From Onchidella celtica (Eukaryota > Mollusca > Gastropoda > Systellommatophora > Onchidiidae): a DNA stretch of 64,000 nt. This document shows positions 35,028 to 48,760 of this stretch, in pieces (within the stretch, counting starts at the first letter, position 1; each line of letters opens with the position of its first letter). The notes under the pieces were generated by a model. The model ran no database searches. It was not told the origin of the DNA and was given only the letters and a program-made list of their open reading frames with translations. Location of the stretch: assembly GCA_963931925.1 (NCBI GenBank), contig OZ007580.1:1788690-1852689 (forward strand), written 5' to 3'. The position numbers were made by a program, and so were the translations under genes.

Positions 35028-36410
35028 TGTGATGTTTCCACTTTCTCTCACTAACTTTCTTCTGACACCAGCCGTGATGGGCACGGCACAAACACACTAA
35101 ATAATCGACTATCTCTCTTCTATAAGTTATAACAAACGATATCTGTATTGCTTACATATATACAATAATTATTAATTCATTCAATAATAATAGGAACATA
35201 GGTCATACAATTTCATGTGAATTTCGATGGAATGAAGTTGATGCAAATCAGTACATGCTAATTAAATGGCTTCGTAATATTCAATCTCTAGCACATTTTA
35301 TAAAACACATGGGAACATTCAGCATAAGGAAACCTCTCCTTTAGGGGTGTATGGCGCTATCTGGGCACTGGTTCTTCCTCTCTACCCTGGCTTGACTGCG
35401 CAGTTAGATCAACAGGTATCGGCAGGTACCAATAGGTCGGGAAGCCAAGAAGCCACGATGTCGTTAATCAAAGTACAAGAAGTTGAGAAGCCAAGAAGGT
35501 GTTGTTCTTCCTCCTCTGTAGAAAAACAATCGCAAAGTCCTAATCTACTGCTGGAAGGCATGACTTCCATACTTACTCCATGACGGATATTCATCATTAA
35601 CACTTTTAACCGCTGACACTGTTATAAGTCAGGCTGCAGCTCCCATACTCCATAGGCTCCCATATAGGCAATAGAATAAACGATCAATACAGTTTTAATG
35701 ATATTTACACGTTCCCCACGAAGAATAACGCTCTCTCTAACGGACCCCATCCTATAAGGTTTCGTAACATATATATAACGGCGTTTCCGTGACTCTCTCA
35801 GAGGCAGTAGTTATACCAAAGTAAACCCACTAGATTTAGGTTCTACAATCATGAATATTAAGTAAAATACACATACATCGTACAATTAACTTACCACTCA
35901 GCAACAGCCCAAATGCCGACAAGATACCAAAGATACCACGCTCTGACAAAGGATGTTTGCGGGTTCCCTGACCTTCCCCACTCACAAGACTAGTACAAAG
36001 TTACAGTTGCAGTTGTGGTCTCCTCTTCGGCACGAAGCTGGTGAGTGCTCTCAGCGGTCTGAAGTTGGAAGGAGCGTTCGGGGATTTATACCCAGTCAGG
36101 TAGCGTCCCAAGACGCCCACCGAGTGTGCATTAGTTATCCTAATAGCCACCCCCGTCGGCTCCACGTCAAATACTATTGAAACAGCTCTACCCCCCCAAG
36201 CAATTCCCAGGTGATCTGATCGACAAGTACGGCGGTCAAGTAAACACTACCCTTTTCGGGTGTCAAAGCGCTTCAGTTGCATCCCATACTTTCCCCCTCT
36301 GGCCTACAATGACTCTGTCTCCCCGCCGTTAACTATCTTCCCACGCTAGTTATAGGCACAATATTATTATAACTACTAGTTATACCTTGCCAATCTATCA
36401 CCCTGTTACA
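35028..36410. mobile_element. Candidate solo LTR 3 (1383 bp), target duplication TACGT
   Basis: It starts TGTGATGTTTCC and ends CACCCTGTTACA, with TACGT immediately before (35023-35027) and after (36411-36415). The minus strand has GGTATAAATCC (about 36083-36093) some 320 bp from the right end, matching the promoter placement of the other two. Terminal bases agree less well with LTRs 1 and 2, so it may be a related subfamily. Confidence 0.55.
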
Positions 36411-36959
36411 TACGTATCTACCCTCCTTCAAAGCTGCAGGTCTCTGAATTCCTTGTTATTGTTCAATAAACCGCATCTAAATGAAGAAAAGGTGACTTAA
36501 TTATCAGGCTGTGCAGATTGTCAGTTACGTGTGTAGTCTGACTGTTCAGAGCTAGGGTCATGTCGAGAGTGCAGGGTATCGTGAATTGCCAGCACAAAGA
36601 ATGATCAAAAAGATTCCTAATTAATTGCACTGCAGTTGGTAAGTTAAAGTTAAAGAAAGTGACACTTTGATTTCAGGTTGAAAATAGAAATGTTTAGAAA
36701 CATGGGGGTCGGGATGCCCTGTGTCGAGTCAAATACGCTTCTTTTCTGTTGTTTATGCTGTAAATGACACTTTGACCTGTAATTATTTTACATAATTATT
36801 GATTGTGATTTTTTTTTTGGCTTGTTTGCTCGTCAAAGTTAGGCATGTCTGTCTGTGTGTCTGTAGGTTGAGAAGAGAGTGGCGGGTGGGGGGGGGCACA
36901 CACACAGAGATAAATGGGGAGAGAGGGATGGAAAGAGAAAGGGGGAAGGACAGATTATG

Positions 36960-37335
36960 GGAAGGTGGGAAAAGAGCCAGGATGAGGATACAGAGAGAGA
37001 GACAGACAGACAGATCGTGGGGAGAGAGGGAGGGAGGGAGAGAGCGAGGATGAGGATACAGAGAGAGAGAGAGAGACAGACAGACAGATCGTGGGGAGAG
37101 AGGGAGGGAGGGAGAGAGCGAGGATGAGGATACAGAGAGAGAGAGAGACAGACAGATCGTGGGGAGAGAGGGAGGGAGGGAGAGAGCGAGGATGAGGATA
37201 CAGACAGAGAGACAGACAGACAGACAGATCGTGGGGAGAGAGAGAGAGCGGGGATAAGGATAGAGAGAGAGACAGAGAGATCGTGGGGAGAGAAAGAGGG
37301 AGGGAGAGAGCGGGGATGGGGGTGGAGAGACAGTG
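36960..37335 (+). repeat. Purine-rich tandem repeat of about 60-75 bp units
   Basis: GATCGTGGGGAGAGA recurs about five times (first near 37013), with GAGGATGAGGATACAGAGAG between. GA-rich flanks extend to about 37560. Confidence 0.9.
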
Positions 37336-38044
37336 TGAGAAAGAGAGAGAGAGAGACAGGGACAGAGACGATGAGGAGGGAAGGAAAACAGTGGGGAGTG
37401 GAGAGAAGAGGAAATAGCCAGTGACCATTGGGGAAAATGGGGGAGGGAGGGGGGGGGGAGACAAAGGCAAAAAGAATGTGAGAAAGAATGAGAAAGAGAG
37501 AGAGAGAGAGACGGAGCGAGAGAGAAAGAGAGAGAGAGAGAGACGGAGAGAGAAAATGGAAACGAGGATAAAAAGAAAGAAAAACAGCAGATCCACGTAC
37601 ATGAGATACCAGTTGATCTCTGTGCGGCAAAGACATCAAACACGTGGATGATGCTAATTTAGAGGGAAGAGAAACAAAAAAAAGCAAACCCGGGCCTGGT
37701 ATCAATTGGACTGGAGCACCGCATAGTTTTTACGCCCTGCGCACAGATCCAGTCACAGAAACGGCGGCTGGAGGAAACTGATACATGACGTAATAACAAA
37801 CTTTCACAGGAGTGAGTACATCTGACAGCGATCTGACCACACCTGTGCGATACAGATACCTTTACTGCCAATGGTCCTTGCTGAGGCCGGACTGGTTCGA
37901 TACCGAAATCCCCATAGATGAATCCATCTGAGTTTAACCCTACCTGGGCCTATAGCCCTGTGAAGTAATCAATCTTTTTTTTTTTTAACTCTGTGCTACA
38001 AGTTACGTTCTGTGACAGTGACTTTCTAGAAATGTTTGTATTCC

Positions 38045-38350
38045 GTTCATCCACCCATCGATTCATCCATCTATCCACCCATCCATCTAATCATACATTC
38101 ACCCATCCATATATCCATCCATCCATCTATTCACCTATTCATCCATCTATCCATCCATCCATGTTTATCCAGCCATCTATCCACCCACCCATCATTCTTT
38201 ATCCTTCCATCCATCCATCCAACCATCTATTTATCTAATCATATATCCATCCATGCATCCATCCATCCATTCATTCATCCACCTACCCACCCACCCATCC
38301 ATCACAGATCCACCATCCAGTAATCTATCCATCACCACCAATACATCTAT
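38045..38350 (+). repeat. (CATC)n-type microsatellite
   Basis: ATCC/CATC words with many point changes. Frames reading HPSIHPSI are artefacts. Confidence 0.95.
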
Positions 38351-39118
38351 CCATCCATTCATTTCCCCTCTCCATTTTTCCATCCGCTCTGTCATTCTAC
38401 ACCATCCACTTCATTCTTCCCCCACCATTTCACGATCGTTCAGAAAATCATTTGTCCCGACCTTCTCACAGGGTTTTCTATCCTGCCATCCAGTTTCACT
38501 GTCAATTCAATCGCGACTTTCGTTCTTGTCTGTCCCAATTCCACTTTTTTGCACAACTGAGAAATTCCACGTTACACGTTTGCGGCTTTAGTATTATGAT
38601 AAGGAGCTAGAATAAATCAGAACTATGAAACAGCTTGATAAGTTCCACAACACATTTTAAACAAATGTCAAAGTGTGCGTTTGTTATATCTCTTCTACGC
38701 ACTGAAAGATCTCCAGTTTTTCAGAAAATAGAGGTAGAACAAACAAGAACTGAGATCGTGAAATACTTATCGTTTAGGTCCCAGACAAGGAAATGCTGGA
38801 CACAACAGTGCCGGACTGGAAGATACAATCTTATACATGTATGTATTCAAACAAGCATTGCTTTCCCCCATACCGTTAACTCACAAAATTAGTGTAGTCG
38901 ATTCCGTGTTCTGCTAGCAGGGAGACGCCCAAACCAAAATCCGAGAAAGGATTGTGGCTAATCTCTCACGAACACGGAGTTTGCAACAGAGAGCAAAAAA
39001 AAAGTTACCTCTGTTTTAAGGCTGCAATGTTTTGCAAATAAGCATTTCCACTGCACGCGTCTTTGCCAGATTCTAACCACATTTTGCTATGTAAAAAGTA
39101 AAGAAAAGTCACCTGGGA

Positions 39119-39371
39119 GGCAGAGATAAGTCACCTTGGAGCTTCAGATAAGTCACTGAGGTGAGGCAGAGATAAGTCACCTTGGAGCTTCAGATAAGTC
39201 ACTGAGGTGAGGCAGAGATAAGTCACCTTCGAGCTTCAGATAAGTCACTGAGGTGAGGCAGAGATAAGTCACCTTCGAGCTTCAGATAAGTCACTGAGGT
39301 GAGGCAGAGATAAGTCACCTTCGAGCTTCAGATAAGTCACTGAGGTGAGGCAGAGATAAGTCACCTTGGAA
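39119..39371 (+). repeat. 46-bp minisatellite, about 5.5 copies
   Basis: GGCAGAGATAAGTCACCTT starts at 39119, 39165, 39211, 39257, 39303 and 39349, an exact 46-bp step. Each unit carries GATAAGTCAC twice, so it was probably built from an older half-unit. The only variants seen are TTGGAG versus TTCGAG. Confidence 0.97.
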
Positions 39372-40334
39372 ATAAGTGACCTTAGAGAGGGAAATCAGTC
39401 ACCACAGAACGTCAAAAATGTCAACTCATTGCAGGAGAATAGTCACCGTAGAACGCCAGGGCAGATAGATCTAGGTTTTATGGCTCAATGTTCCGGTGGT
39501 GATAGCACAAGTGGCAGATATGAGAGCAGTTATCCTTATACAGTGTGTTGAACAGTTACATTCAGAGTATGATCTGCAGCAGTAGTAATAGTGAAAGCAG
39601 TTATACCTACAGTAATGTTTAGATGCCGCTAGCTTAATAAGAGCACAGAGTGGTAAGAAATTGCCGTCTATTGAAAGAAAAAAACAACAACAAACAACCA
39701 ACCAAAGCCAGGGCTTCTGCTAACCCTAACCCTTGTCCAAACATTCATGGGGCAAACAGAACCGAAATTGGTCGCTAGGCCCAAACAGCGGTATTATTTT
39801 GAAAGTTTAGTCGGCGACCTAACCATTTCTTCCTTGTTCCTGGGAACTGAAGATTAGTTGTGCTTGGAGTAAACAATGGCATCCAGAAACCTTTTTATCT
39901 CATTCAGAACGCTACACGCCCAGACCTCATTTTACACGGCAACAGATAAGGTATGTTGAGTTTATCTCAGTCGTCCCTCATGACTTGCGGTTTTTTTTTT
40001 CCTTGGCTGACAATTTTCTTTATACACCGGAAGTTTACGTCACACTAACACACGGTCTAGGATGAAATATCCGCCGGTGCTAATTAAAAAATGCATGTTC
40101 TTGTCATTGCTAGTTGACTTCAACCCCAACACAATAATTTGTGTGCTAGGAGTGAAGCTTCTCTGTCCTGGAGTGGTGTTGAGCTAGTGTGTGTGTGTGG
40201 GCACGTGCACGCACGTGTGTCTGTGTGTGTGTGTGTGTTTCAATTTCACCAGGAAAAAGAATGAGGCAGGCAGGATTTATCTCAACTGATTGACCCTGAG
40301 ATAACGAATTCCCTTTTGTTTCCGGAAAATGAAA

Positions 40335-40785
40335 AAAAAAAGGGAGGGAGGGAGGGAGGGGGGAGGGAGGGAGAGGGAGGGAGGGAGAGGGAGGGAGGCA
40401 GGGGGAGGGAGGGAGGGAGGGAGAGGGAGGGAGGGAGGGGGAGGGAGGGAGGGAGGGAGAGGGAGGGAGGGAGGGAGGGGGGAGGGAGGGAGAGGGAGGG
40501 AGGGAGGGGGGAGGGAGGGAGAGGGAGGGAGGGAGAGGGAGGGAGGGAGGGGGGAGGGAGGGAGAGGGAGGGAGGGAGAGGGAGGGAGGGAGGGAGGGAG
40601 GGAGGGAGGGAGGGAGGGAGGGAGAGGGAGGGAGGGAGGGAGGGAGGGAGGGGGAGGGAGGGAGAGGGAGGGAGGGAGGGAGGGAGGGGGGAGGGAGGGA
40701 GAGGGAGGGAGGGAGGGAGGGAGGGGGGAGGGAGGGAGAGGGAGGGAGGGAGAGGGAGGGGGGACTGAGGGAGAGGGAGGGAATA
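40335..40785 (+). repeat. (GGGA)n block, about 0.45 kb
   Basis: GGGA units are broken by GA and GGG insertions. The plus strand is almost pure purine, with G3-4 tracts every four bases over the whole length, a strong G-quadruplex-prone pattern. Confidence 0.98.
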
Positions 40786-41474
40786 GGTATTGGGCCTAAG
40801 AAATATGCGTGTACAATGTTTATTTACTAAATACTGGACTCTTTTCTTTTTTTCAACATAATGACCTAATCACAATCCACTTTACAATGAAACTTATTTC
40901 AGCATGTTACTGACTAATTAGTTCACAGTTTTCCATAGTATGAAACTTTATAAAATGCTCTCGTTTGAGATTTTTCTGGCTGATCCTATCCTCTGTGTGT
41001 AGCTGTTCTACTTGTGTATAAGAATTCGGCACATTATCTCGCCAATGTGAAGTATTCTGTCAAACGTGACATGGTAACTCGTGTAGTTCAAGGTCAATTT
41101 TGTAAAGTCACAAGGTCAGCTTCTCAGTAATAATAGTTATGTAATGCCCACAGGCTTTCCAAAATGCAGTAATCTCCCCTCACCCAAGTGAATGATGACT
41201 TGTTATAACTGGATATAAATTGAACAGCCTTCATCGGCCTTCTGTCTTCCTATTGTCTGCGTCCAATTCGTTGACGCACCTCATGTTCATCATTTCGTGT
41301 TCTCATGAATCCTTTAGTTCCCAGCGTTCCATGGTTGAGATCTGATGTCACCTGGTGTTTAATATTCTGCATGTGGAACACTGTCTAATGATTACAAATT
41401 ATTTGCCGTGATCAATATTTATACTTTCACATTCATGTGACTGTTCTAAATCAGATCTGCATGTTTCAGAAGTT

Positions 41475-41690
41475 TTGGACAACGAATTCTTTGTTTGGAA
41501 GGGCAACAGGTGGACAAGGCGTTGCACTGAATGGAGGCCTTGGAAAGGAAAGAGAACACGAGGACGCCCAGAGAGAGGATGGAGAGATGATATTGTGCAG
41601 ACAGATGGACAGGCATGGACACGATTGACGAAAAACAGCGTAAACGGAGATCACTGGCAGTGAGCGAAATCCGCTAGTGGACGGACGAGG
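41475..41690 (+). mobile_element. Short 3' LINE fragment (RTE-like C-terminus)
   Basis: The translation includes KRTRGRPERGWRDDIVQTDG, then AWTRLTKN and GDHWQ. This matches the GKR(S/T)RGRP..RW.DD...G..W...A.DR..W pattern at the very end of RTE-type LINE polyproteins. Only about 60 codons remain, with no poly-A or TGATGA tail in clear view. Confidence 0.7.
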
Positions 41691-44600
41691 TCTGACAAGA
41701 ACAAAACAAGTATTCCTTGTCTGGAGACCAGAGGGTTAATCTCTCATTTTGAACTCTCCTCATCAGTGAAACAAAACAAAACAAACAAACAAAAAAACGC
41801 CACATTCCCGTGCCTGGAATTTTCTTGTGTGTGTGTACTTCATCGTGATTATTGATGGAGGTCTCATTTATATTTCCACTGTTGTATTTTGTATCCTTCG
41901 ATCTGTTAATTTTTGTTCATTCATTTACAACGTCTTTTCCAAGTTTAGAATGTCCAAAAGGACACACATTTACACATTTCTTTCACCATCTCCCTTTGAC
42001 ATTGTGCGTCATCACTTTTTTTTTACTTTCGATGTAACGGTGTCTATATTCGCTGTATCTTACTTTAAAACGACTACATGTATAATTTTTCTTAATTTAT
42101 GTTTTATGAAGAACAGTGGTTGGCGAATACAAAAAGTTAATTTAATTAACCCCCGAAACAAAACTTTAAAAGAGAAACGGGAAAGAACTTAAAGAGAGAC
42201 CCTTGTCTGGGGCATCAAAACTGCACCTAAGTACTGGGGTCCAAGGACCGGCGAAAAAAAAAAAAAAAGGAACGCTTTCAAATCCAAATCTTTTCTTTTT
42301 AAAATCAATGTTCATTTCTCCATTCCATCCAGGCCTGTCCTAAGGTTCTTCTCTGTCACGTTTTTGTGCAGTGACCGACTGTAGGAAACGCCAAAATCTA
42401 CTACATAGGACATGACCATGAATTGACTTAATGGACGTGACAAGACTCACTTTCGAGTGAAAAACACAAAAAAAAATCCGCACAGTTTGTGGACGCTCCG
42501 TTCCTAATCAGTCCGCCACTATCTCATCACAGAAAACCATAATAATTACATTATTTTCTCAGCCAGCCGAGCCTCATTTCATTGCACGTTCTGATAAACC
42601 ACAGCGTACCATAAACATGGCGTCTGCGCTGGCGTTTCGCCTTCAGATAAAAGGTGTTTCATTTTTTTTTTAAGTTCTCCGGGGGGCAGGGGGGAAAAAG
42701 GGGAAGGGGAGGGAAGGGGGGGGGGGTCGTTTGTACGTGGTGTTCAAGATGAAAACTATCTGCCTGTTTGATGTTACCAGCGAGTCTACACATTACATTA
42801 ACGTTATTGTAGGCTCTGATGTCTCAGAGACAGCTGGGATCTGCTGGCCTAGCGGGGGGGGGGGGGGGGCGGAAAACACACACATACAACACATACAACA
42901 CATACAACACATACGCTTCAGTACATGAATCTTTAATCAATTAAACATCAAAATCTCGAACATATAATCGGTAAATTGATCAAGAATAAATGGTTGGAAA
43001 GCCAGAGAATACACACACACAGAAACCACCTATGAGTGATCTGTGAATGCATTTTCACTCTATTATAATTTTGACTGTTACATACATTTGTTAGACGCCG
43101 GGTATAAAGAGATTGTTGCTAAAAAAAACAAAAAATCTGATAATCAAAATACACGAGCCTGAAATGTGACGTCATAAAAAGTTTTCACCTGAAGATTGTT
43201 TTGAACATCAAAAATGTCCAGGTACTAGGTGAGGCTATTTGAATCATGTAGCCAGAATACTTACAGCACAATATGCTTTTTGATGAGCGATTCCTGGTCA
43301 ATTTCAGATTAGGTTGCTGTGGCCATTTGGCCAACCAAACTGTTATTGCGGCCAGCGAAAGTTAAAACCTTAGACCTTTGTTTTCCCAATAATTCACTAT
43401 CCAAGCAAAATGCAGGTTGGCCATGACAAGTGGTAGTCACTCCTATAAATAAGCTTAATTTCTCAAGAAACACAGAATGACCAGTTGTGTTAATTTTATA
43501 GACCATAACACAGCATGGTTGCAAAATGTACCACAGAGTACCTGAAAGGTATTCTGGATAAGAAGCGAACAAAAAGAAAAGAAAACAAAAAGGAAAATGA
43601 AAGAAGTAATGAATCATTCCCATGTTTTTATCTCCACACTATCCTTCTGATTTTTTTTTTTTGGTTATTTTCAATTTTTTAAACTGACTGGCTAAAAAAA
43701 AAAAAAAAAACCTGCTGTATAAACATTTCTGTGAGATTTTGTATGGAGACTCGATAATTACAACATGTTTTATTTGTCAACAAAATTCTAATCTTTTCTG
43801 TTGTAATTCATTCAGTCTCTCTCTCCGTCCCCGTCCCAGACCATGTTTCTAGGTCAGCCTTCACCCCAGGTGTTAGAACTGTCAAATTTAAATTGGACAG
43901 CCGAAATAAATAATGGACAGTTCACTCGTTTGGGAGGAAAACCTACACAGCTGTGAACTAAAGGTCGTGAACAAAAACTTTATGGCTGTGAACCAAGCCC
44001 ATTAATTAGCCTGCTGTCGCGGTACCCCAGCAAATACCATTAAGTCACTGGTAAAACTCAGCGTGGATTTAGTGGAAAGTGAGCTCGCGTAACTCACAGT
44101 GTGACCAACGACTTCACGGCTTAAACTTGGCATCTGTAATTTATTACCATAACAGGAAGTGCAGCCGTCCAAATATCAGAAGGTAAGAGATCGATGCTAA
44201 TTTTAGCGCTGTGGAAAAACCAATGCCATGAGCTTTTCTTGGCTGTATTGAAGCCGGACAAATGATTCACCTGCTTTTCTTGTTTGTTGTTGTTTTTTCT
44301 TTTCCTAATTTCTTTGTATATTCTGATTTTCACAGGAAAAGAAAAGGTTTCCGCACGTGAGCATGGATCTGAGTACAGTTTTGAGAAATTAAGAATATCT
44401 TAGACTAGCAAAACTGTTTGCGTAATAGAACCTCCTAGTTTTGAAAACAACAACAACAACAAACGAACCCCCCCGAATGAACTCCAAGACATCAGGATAT
44501 TCCCCATCGTTTGTACGCTGCAGTTTGAACTCCATGTGGATGGTGTCAACGTCAACCTACTTCCTACCACAACATTTATAAATAATGAGACTATTTTTAT

Positions 44601-47044
44601 TTTGTGAAACGGGTCAGCACGCATCAGATGCCCCGCTGGCCATATCATGAATCTGCACCAGATTTAGTGTATTTAATTTTACACAATGGTCAGTTGACTA
44701 CTCTACTTGTTTGTCATGCATTTTATGAACTCCTAGAAAGAAGATCATTTTTTAAGGAGGGAGATAACTATTCAAATCCAAGTAAAACATGTATTTAAGA
44801 TAAACAATACACTTCAAGCAAAACAGCTCTTTACCTCCCCTTCCAAAATATAGATTCCCCATACGTGTGCTGTTTCATGACAGATCAGCGATTTATATAC
44901 TTTTTATGCACTTTTTATGCACCCCATGACAGCAGTTCTTTCCACACTCCCCAGTTTCACATACCGTGAACAATTAGGAGCGCCATGAGAAACGCACCAC
45001 TTCAAATACGGTGTAAAAAAGTTCCCTCAGAACTCTGAACTTGACATCCACGGTAAAGGAACTGTTGGAGACAAACGTGATTAATTAGTGAGGCCATGAT
45101 GCTGGTGTATGCGGTGTTTTCACTCTCCCGTGGAACAAATATTTAGGTTGCAGAAGAAAAGTGTTTTGACTAGAGAGTCGGGGAGTTTGCCGTGTCAACA
45201 GTCAGGCTGAAAGAAAGGCAGTTAAAAAACATCCGCACGTTTAGGACAATGTGCAAGAACGGTGCGCAGTGGAACCAGACAGAAGACAGAGTTTAAGTCT
45301 GGATTTTTACGGAGCCACTGCTAGTGCTGGATGATGGCGAGATCACACCCTGCACGGTTCACAGATGGAAAATGTTTTCAGCAAAAACTGTCGTGTCCTT
45401 TCACATGGCGCGGTTGTACCACCCGTGCCCGCACTTATATGGGACGGACCCGCGCAAACTTAGGGCTGGGTCTTGCGCGTGCACGGGCGCCCCTAGGATC
45501 TTTAGCGGAGCCAGGCCAGCTCATAGGTGGAATGGGAGGGAACAGGGAATACCCGCCAATCTAGGGCCAACTCACTTTTTTAACATCGTTTGACAGAAGG
45601 AAATGCACGCTTTCTTTCAGTCAGTGTTATAATTATGTACTCACGACTAATTGATAGTTTTTGGTCATCAGAAAATGGAAAAAAAAAAAAAAGCGAAGCC
45701 TATAGAGTTGTTGTTGTTGTTGTTGTTTTTTGCGTCACCCGCAAACTCGAATTTTGACATAGATCTAGGCTAATAGTGTTTTTTCCCATAGCACGGCAGA
45801 AAACAAGAAAATTGTGAAATAGCGAACAGTGCAAGAGACAAACTTTGTCCAGGTGAAAGCTATTTAACGTATGTCCTTTTGATTGAAAATGTCCCAAAAA
45901 GGGTCAAATAAAAATTTGTATTGACGGGCCAGAAAAAAAGAGGTCAGACCGGGCCAAATGTAGAAATCAGAATTCACATGTCGCTGATTGGCTGTGATTC
46001 TCACAGTTCCTGGCCACATTCCTCCCCTGGCCATCCCAGGTTTACTTAATCCTCCCGAGCTGTCCCAACTTATCATTTCTAGTGTCTTTGCTTTTATGTC
46101 GCTTTTCTCCTGTAACAAATTTCTTTGCTTCATCAAGTCAACAGAACGGAACATAAAGTATGGACTCGTAACCTCACACAGTCATGACATACGGAAATAT
46201 TACACTTTGATAATCATTAATTTCCCTCATTAATTCCCCAGTGTCTTCGGACTGTCTAGTCTAAACCCTTACAGGTGCGGTCAAAGATTTAGGATGGTTT
46301 AAATAGGTCAAACTCTGAGTACAGTGGCAGGATAGGGGCAGTTATAAAGTTCCCACTCTCGGAGGGGGAGGGGAGGGTTGACCCTCCCTCCCCTTCTCTA
46401 TCTTTCTCTCCCTCCCCTTCTCTCTCTCTCTCTCCCTCTCCCCCTCCTCTCTCTCTCTCTCTCTCTCTTTGTATAAGTTTGCCTCCGCCTCCTTATGGAA
46501 TTGTGTAGTTGTACCACCCAGTCCTATAATATTTTAACAATTAAACTTGAGTGGCCCGCGACAGGAGGAAAAACTGCATCTGTGACGCTCCTTCAAAAAA
46601 AGAAAACAACAAAGGCAAAACATGCCTGAGTCAGTGAGTGGATGGGTGGGGCCGCCCCTGCGAGGCCCTGGGGATGAGAAAGACTTGCAGTAAAGAATCC
46701 CAGCAATGAAAACCTTACGCCGAAGAGTGCAGAATTCTCCACCAGTAATTGCCTTGTAAAAGTTTTAAGTGGAATAATTACACAGTCCTAATACAGCAGT
46801 TTTCCTGGAAATCAAAGTTCCTTCCTAAAAAAATGTTGCTACAGAAAATTAAAACACGATGAAAACAAACCCAGCAAACCCCACCCACCCAGCCCCCTCT
46901 CCCCTCAAACACAAAAACACACACATAAAAAACAATTATGAAAATTCCATGGCGCCACCAGCAATAAATCTCCCTTCTAGACATGATCAACTCTGTGAAT
47001 TTCAGATTTTAAAACATTTTGAGTGAGCATCGGGGAAAAAAAAT
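41691..47044. other. Gene-free stretch
   Basis: Contains poly-G runs (about 42715 and 42855), a short (CATACAACA)n near 42885, (TTG)n near 45711 and a CT block. No frame shows a known domain. Confidence 0.55.
46376..46468 (+). repeat. CT-rich simple repeat
   Basis: CCCTCC and CTCTCT runs; no coding content. Confidence 0.9.
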
Positions 47045-47365
47045 CTGTGTTCTGAGAAAGAGAAGCAGAGAGAGACAAACAGTCAGAAACAGACTGAGAG
47101 AGAGGAGTGGGGGGTGGAAGGGAGAGAGAGAAAGAACGAACGAGAGAAAAAAAGAGGGGGAGAGAAAGAGCGTAAGAGAAAGAGAGAGAAGGGGGAGAGA
47201 AAGAGAGGGGACAGAGAGAAAGATGGACGGGGGGGGGAGGGGGGGGAGGACATAGCCAAAGACAGAAGAAGAAATAGTTGCCAAACAATGTATAGCCTTT
47301 GTCCAATCAGTAAAGCAAAGAATGGGTATAGTGTACCATTCATCTGAGTTGGTCCTGTAATCAGG
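47045..47365 (+). repeat. GA-headed dispersed repeat, copy B
   Basis: A GA-rich head (47045-47225) and a G run are followed by GAGGACATAGCCAAAGACAG, CAAACAATG, CCAATCAGTAAAGCAAAGAA and AGTGTACCATTCATCTGAGT. These words appear in the same order in copies A and C. Confidence 0.6.
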
Positions 47366-47397
47366 GATGAAACTGAAGATCTCTTGTATTTCATATT

Positions 47398-47411
47398 GAG
47401 AGAAAGACGGG

Positions 47412-47445
<34 letters not shown>

Positions 47446-47640
47446 AAGAGGGAGAAAGAAGAGAGAGAAAGAGAAAGAGAGAGAGAGAAAAAAGAGAGGA
47501 AGAGAGAAAGAGAGAGAGAGAAGGCATAACCAAGGTCAAGAGAAGAATACAATATCAAACAGTGCAGACAAAGGTGTCTTAAAGTCTTTGCCCAATCAAT
47601 AAACAAAATAATGGACCTAGTCTTATGCTGAAAAACTGAT
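47398..47640 (+). repeat. GA-headed dispersed repeat, copy C
   Basis: A GA-rich head (47398-47522) is followed by AAGGCATAACCAAGGTCAAG, AGAAGAATACAATATCAAAC, CAGTGCAGAC and CCCAATCAATAAACAAAATA. It lies directly after copy B in the same orientation, so B and C may be a local duplication of the whole unit. Confidence 0.6.
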
Positions 47641-48196
47641 GTAATTTACATTAAACTTTGTCTACTTAGCAATGCACCTACCAACCACCACTTTAGACTT
47701 TGGTTATTAAAAATAAACAGATGTCATTCGCACTCATTTATTTGAAAAACTATTGTTTTAGATTCGACAAAACACTTTTTTTTTTCAAGGTGCTCATGCC
47801 CAGCGTTCAGCAGACAAAACAGTCCATGCGCGCACTGACGCAAGTTTTGCCGGTGTGTATATACTTGTATAATACGTGTACACGTGTTTTACTAGACAGG
47901 CGCCAAACGGACAGTTAAGGGTTAAGATAGTACAAGCTGGAACTATTGCCATTTTCAATAATGCATTTCCTATGGCCGTAGCATTCCTGCATAGAGTGGA
48001 CCACGTGATATAAACTAGAAGATTGTCTAAGCACATTCAAGTCACTGAGGTTTGGGCCGATTCAATGTCCACGTCCTACCTGTTTCTGGTGTTATCTCCT
48101 TTTGCCTTAGTGTACACATACAAAGCCTTCTCGCTAAGGGAAGTAATCTGTCAACACCCAGGCGTGATGAGCTACGAGTTGCCTTCTCATTCCGGC

Positions 48197-48760
48197 AGAT
48201 GACGAAACAAGACATTGGTTTCTGAGACTAATTACCAAGGAATCTTCAAACAGTGAATCTATCGTAGTGATAGTCATGCTCAGGGAGAGAGAGAGAGAGA
48301 GATGACGAAACAAGACATTAGCTTCTGAGATTAATGACTAAGGCATCTATAAACACTGGTTATCCAAGCGGTAGTTATGCTCAGAGAGAGAGAGAGAGAG
48401 AAATGACGAAACAAGACATTGGTTTCTGACACTGAATACTAAGGAATCTTTAAACAGTGAATCTATCGCGTGATAATCATGCCCAGAGCGAGAAAGGCAG
48501 AGTGAGAGACAGACAGACAGACAGGGATGACAAAACAAGACTTTGTTTCTGAGACTAAGTACAAAGGAATCTTTAAACAGTGAAACTATGTCAGAGATAG
48601 TCATGCTCAGAGAAAGGGAGAGAGAGAGAGAGACAGAGGGAAAGAGACGGAGATCTCAGAGAGAGATAACGACACGTTTTTTTTATACAAATCACAAAAG
48701 AATCTTTAAACAATGCAGTGGTGAAATTCACAGAGAGGAAGTAAAAGAAGTGGGAGAAGT
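48197..48760 (+). repeat. Tandem repeat of about 101-124 bp units, each with an internal GA run
   Basis: Units begin near 48199, 48302, 48403 and 48527 with ATGACGAAACAAGACATT, run through GAATCTTTAAACAGTG and GATAGTCATGCTCAG, and end in a GA microsatellite. A degraded fifth copy follows. Unit length changes mainly with the GA run. Confidence 0.8.

Noticed and set aside
36783..37705. Minus-strand frames of 215-288 codons rich in Ser and Leu
   Set aside because: The region is purine-rich tandem repeats on the plus strand; three frames are open at once, as expected of low complexity.
40316..40799. Gly/Arg/Glu-rich frames of 150-156 codons
   Set aside because: Artefact of (GGGA)n.
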